The notes under the pieces are model-generated. The model saw only the letters and a program-made list of their open reading frames with translations. It was not told the DNA's origin and did no database searches. The position numbers and the translations under genes were made by a program. Of a stretch of 43,611 nt of DNA, positions 42,462 through 43,611 are shown one piece after another. Source of the stretch: Halogranum amylolyticum (lineage in GTDB: Archaea > Halobacteriota > Halobacteria > Halobacteriales > Haloferacaceae); contig NZ_FODV01000027.1 in the NCBI RefSeq assembly GCF_900110465.1, positions 1 to 43,611 on the forward strand, written 5' to 3'. The number at the start of each line of letters is the position of its first letter. Positions within the stretch are counted from its first letter, which is position 1.

Positions 42462-43550
42462 ATGGAATTTGTTGGTGACAACTATCTACTTGAATCAGAT
42501 TCTGCGAAAGAAGTGTATGCAGAAATCGAGTCACTTCCGATCGTAGATCCGCACAACCACGCTAATTTGGCAGAAATCGTAAACAACGACGGATGGAATG
42601 ACATTTGGGAAGTTGAAGGAGAGACGGACCACTACGTCTGGTCAGTGATGCGAAAGAGGGGAGTTCCAGAGCGCAAAATCACTGGCGGAGCTTCGAACAA
42701 AGAAAAGTGGCTTGCTCTGGCGGAAATCTTCCCTGAACTAGCAGGAAACCCAACATACGAATGGATTCATCTGGATCTGAAGCGACGATTTGGAATCGAT
42801 GAGCCCATCTCAGCGAAGACTGCTAAAGATATCTGGTGGAGAACTAAAGACCAGCTGTCTAAACCATCGATGAAGCCCCAACAACTTCTCACGGAGATGA
42901 ACGTTGAGGTGCTTTGTACCACAGACGATCCCACTTCTGATCTCGCGAACCACGAGAAGGCAGAGACAGCGATTGATGGGATTCAAACGAGACCAACGTG
43001 GCGTGTTGATCGGGTCATGCATGTGGGTGAGGCAAACTGGCACGAGTTCGTAGATGAACTAGCGTCTGCCACCGGTATCGACACGTCAGATCTTAACGGA
43101 TTTTTAGATGCACTGGCAAGAACACACGACTACTTCGATAAACGCGGATGTCGAGCAAGCGATCTCAGTCTCAAAGAAGTGGTGTCTCGGTCGGTAAGCC
43201 GACAGCGCGCGCGGGAAGTCTACCAAAACGCGATTGATGGAGCGAAGCTATCTCACCGGGACGTAACGGATTTCAGGGCGTTCATGCTCGAGAAGATTGG
43301 AGAACTCAACAGAAAAAAAGACTGGGTAACACAGCTTCACATCGGACCTGTGCGTGATTACCGGGAGTCGCTGTACGAGCGTGTTGGTGCCGACGCTGGT
43401 GGGGACGTCTCAACGCAGACGGTTGAGCTAACCGAGAACCTGAAGTACTTTTTGAATACGTTTGACGGTGAGACAGAGATAGTCCTCTACACCGTTGACC
43501 CGACTCACTATCCGACACTAGTGTTCCGTCAATCGTCAATTGAGGGGTAG
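42462..43550 (+). CDS. uxaC: Glucuronate/uronate isomerase, 3' end replaced by IS
   Basis: Residues 1-353 belong to uronate isomerase (UxaC, PF02614), which interconverts glucuronate and fructuronate. Motifs are VDPHNHANL (metal-binding His pair, about 28-32), GNPTYEWIHLDLKRRFGIDE (about 105) and VEVLCTTDDPTSDL (about 150). Sequence identity to the family ends after YTVDPTHYPTL, and nine foreign residues (VFRQSSIEG) follow to TAG. The break falls at the TA at 43519-43520, where IS630-type sequence begins. About 115 C-terminal residues of the normal 470 are lost, so the product is probably inactive. Confidence 0.85.
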   Translation: MEFVGDNYLLESDSAKEVYAEIESLPIVDPHNHANLAEIVNNDGWNDIWEVEGETDHYVWSVMRKRGVPERKITGGASNKEKWLALAEIFPELAGNPTYEWIHLDLKRRFGIDEPISAKTAKDIWWRTKDQLSKPSMKPQQLLTEMNVEVLCTTDDPTSDLANHEKAETAIDGIQTRPTWRVDRVMHVGEANWHEFVDELASATGIDTSDLNGFLDALARTHDYFDKRGCRASDLSLKEVVSRSVSRQRAREVYQNAIDGAKLSHRDVTDFRAFMLEKIGELNRKKDWVTQLHIGPVRDYRESLYERVGADAGGDVSTQTVELTENLKYFLNTFDGETEIVLYTVDPTHYPTLVFRQSSIEG

Positions 43551-43611
43551 AGTCGATACAATTTGATGCGAGCATCTTCGGTTGTGAATTGCCAGTTAAT
43601 CTGAGACTTCT
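43521..43611 (-). mobile_element. IS630-family element, one end
   Basis: The element starts after a TA dinucleotide (43519-43520), the usual IS630 target, and continues past the window. Its other end and the TA duplication cannot be seen. Confidence 0.65.
43529..43611 (-). CDS. IS630-family transposase, C-terminal end
   Basis: The minus-strand frame ends KSQINWQFTTEDARIKLYRL and YPSIDD followed by TGA (43531-43529). The NWQFTTEDAR tail is characteristic of haloarchaeal IS630 transposases. Only about 26 residues are in the window. Confidence 0.7.
   Translation of the reverse strand, partial: KSQINWQFTTEDARIKLYRLYPSIDD

Overview
The window reads as part of a plasmid or megaplasmid of a halophilic archaeon (Halobacteria). 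The predicted proteins are strongly acidic. Many genes have a TATA-like box about 25-30 bp before the start codon, as expected for leaderless haloarchaeal transcripts. Haloarchaeal hallmarks include ISH-type insertion sequences, a PhiH1-like repressor, TRAM and zinc-ribbon miniproteins, an Orc1/Cdc6 initiator with its own origin repeats, and a Tat-lipoprotein sugar-binding protein.

Region 1 (1-9,000) is accessory DNA. A complete 932-bp IS5-type element starts at base 1 and has cut off the 5' end of an Eco57I-like adenine methyltransferase gene, which overlaps a PD-(D/E)xK nuclease gene. Small membrane proteins follow, then a compact minus-strand operon encoding a 44-aa zinc ribbon, a membrane protein with a predicted N-terminal helix, and a proteasome-like Ntn hydrolase. 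I consider this operon the best candidate for an undescribed system. Region 2 (9,300-17,000) is plasmid backbone: small zinc-finger, winged-helix, TRAM and cyclophilin-like proteins, long gene-poor gaps, a dispersed 17-bp repeat and a nonsense-interrupted small gene.

Region 3 (17,400-23,600) is the replication and maintenance block. An orc1/cdc6 gene lies between oppositely oriented arrays of an 18-bp origin repeat. A parA gene and a small partner gene have TGANTCA-type iterons on both sides. A tyrosine recombinase and a TnpB remnant complete the block. Two decayed transposase genes (23,690-24,740) separate it from the cargo.

Region 4 (24,800-43,520) is a glucuronide/hexuronate catabolic island. 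Uptake is by an ABC importer (binding protein, two permeases, ATPase) and an MFS carrier. A cytoplasmic GH2 beta-glucuronidase releases glucuronate. Glucuronate can enter an isomerase route (UxaC, two UxuA-family dehydratases) or an oxidative route (uronate dehydrogenase, propeller lactonase). Both could converge on a DHDPS-family aldolase/dehydratase and an aldehyde dehydrogenase. Fructuronate reductase, glucarate dehydratase and KDG kinase are not in the window. Two palindrome families recur in the three main intergenic regions and suggest two local regulators, neither encoded here. The isomerase gene is cut by an IS630-type element at the right edge, so the isomerase branch may be dead.
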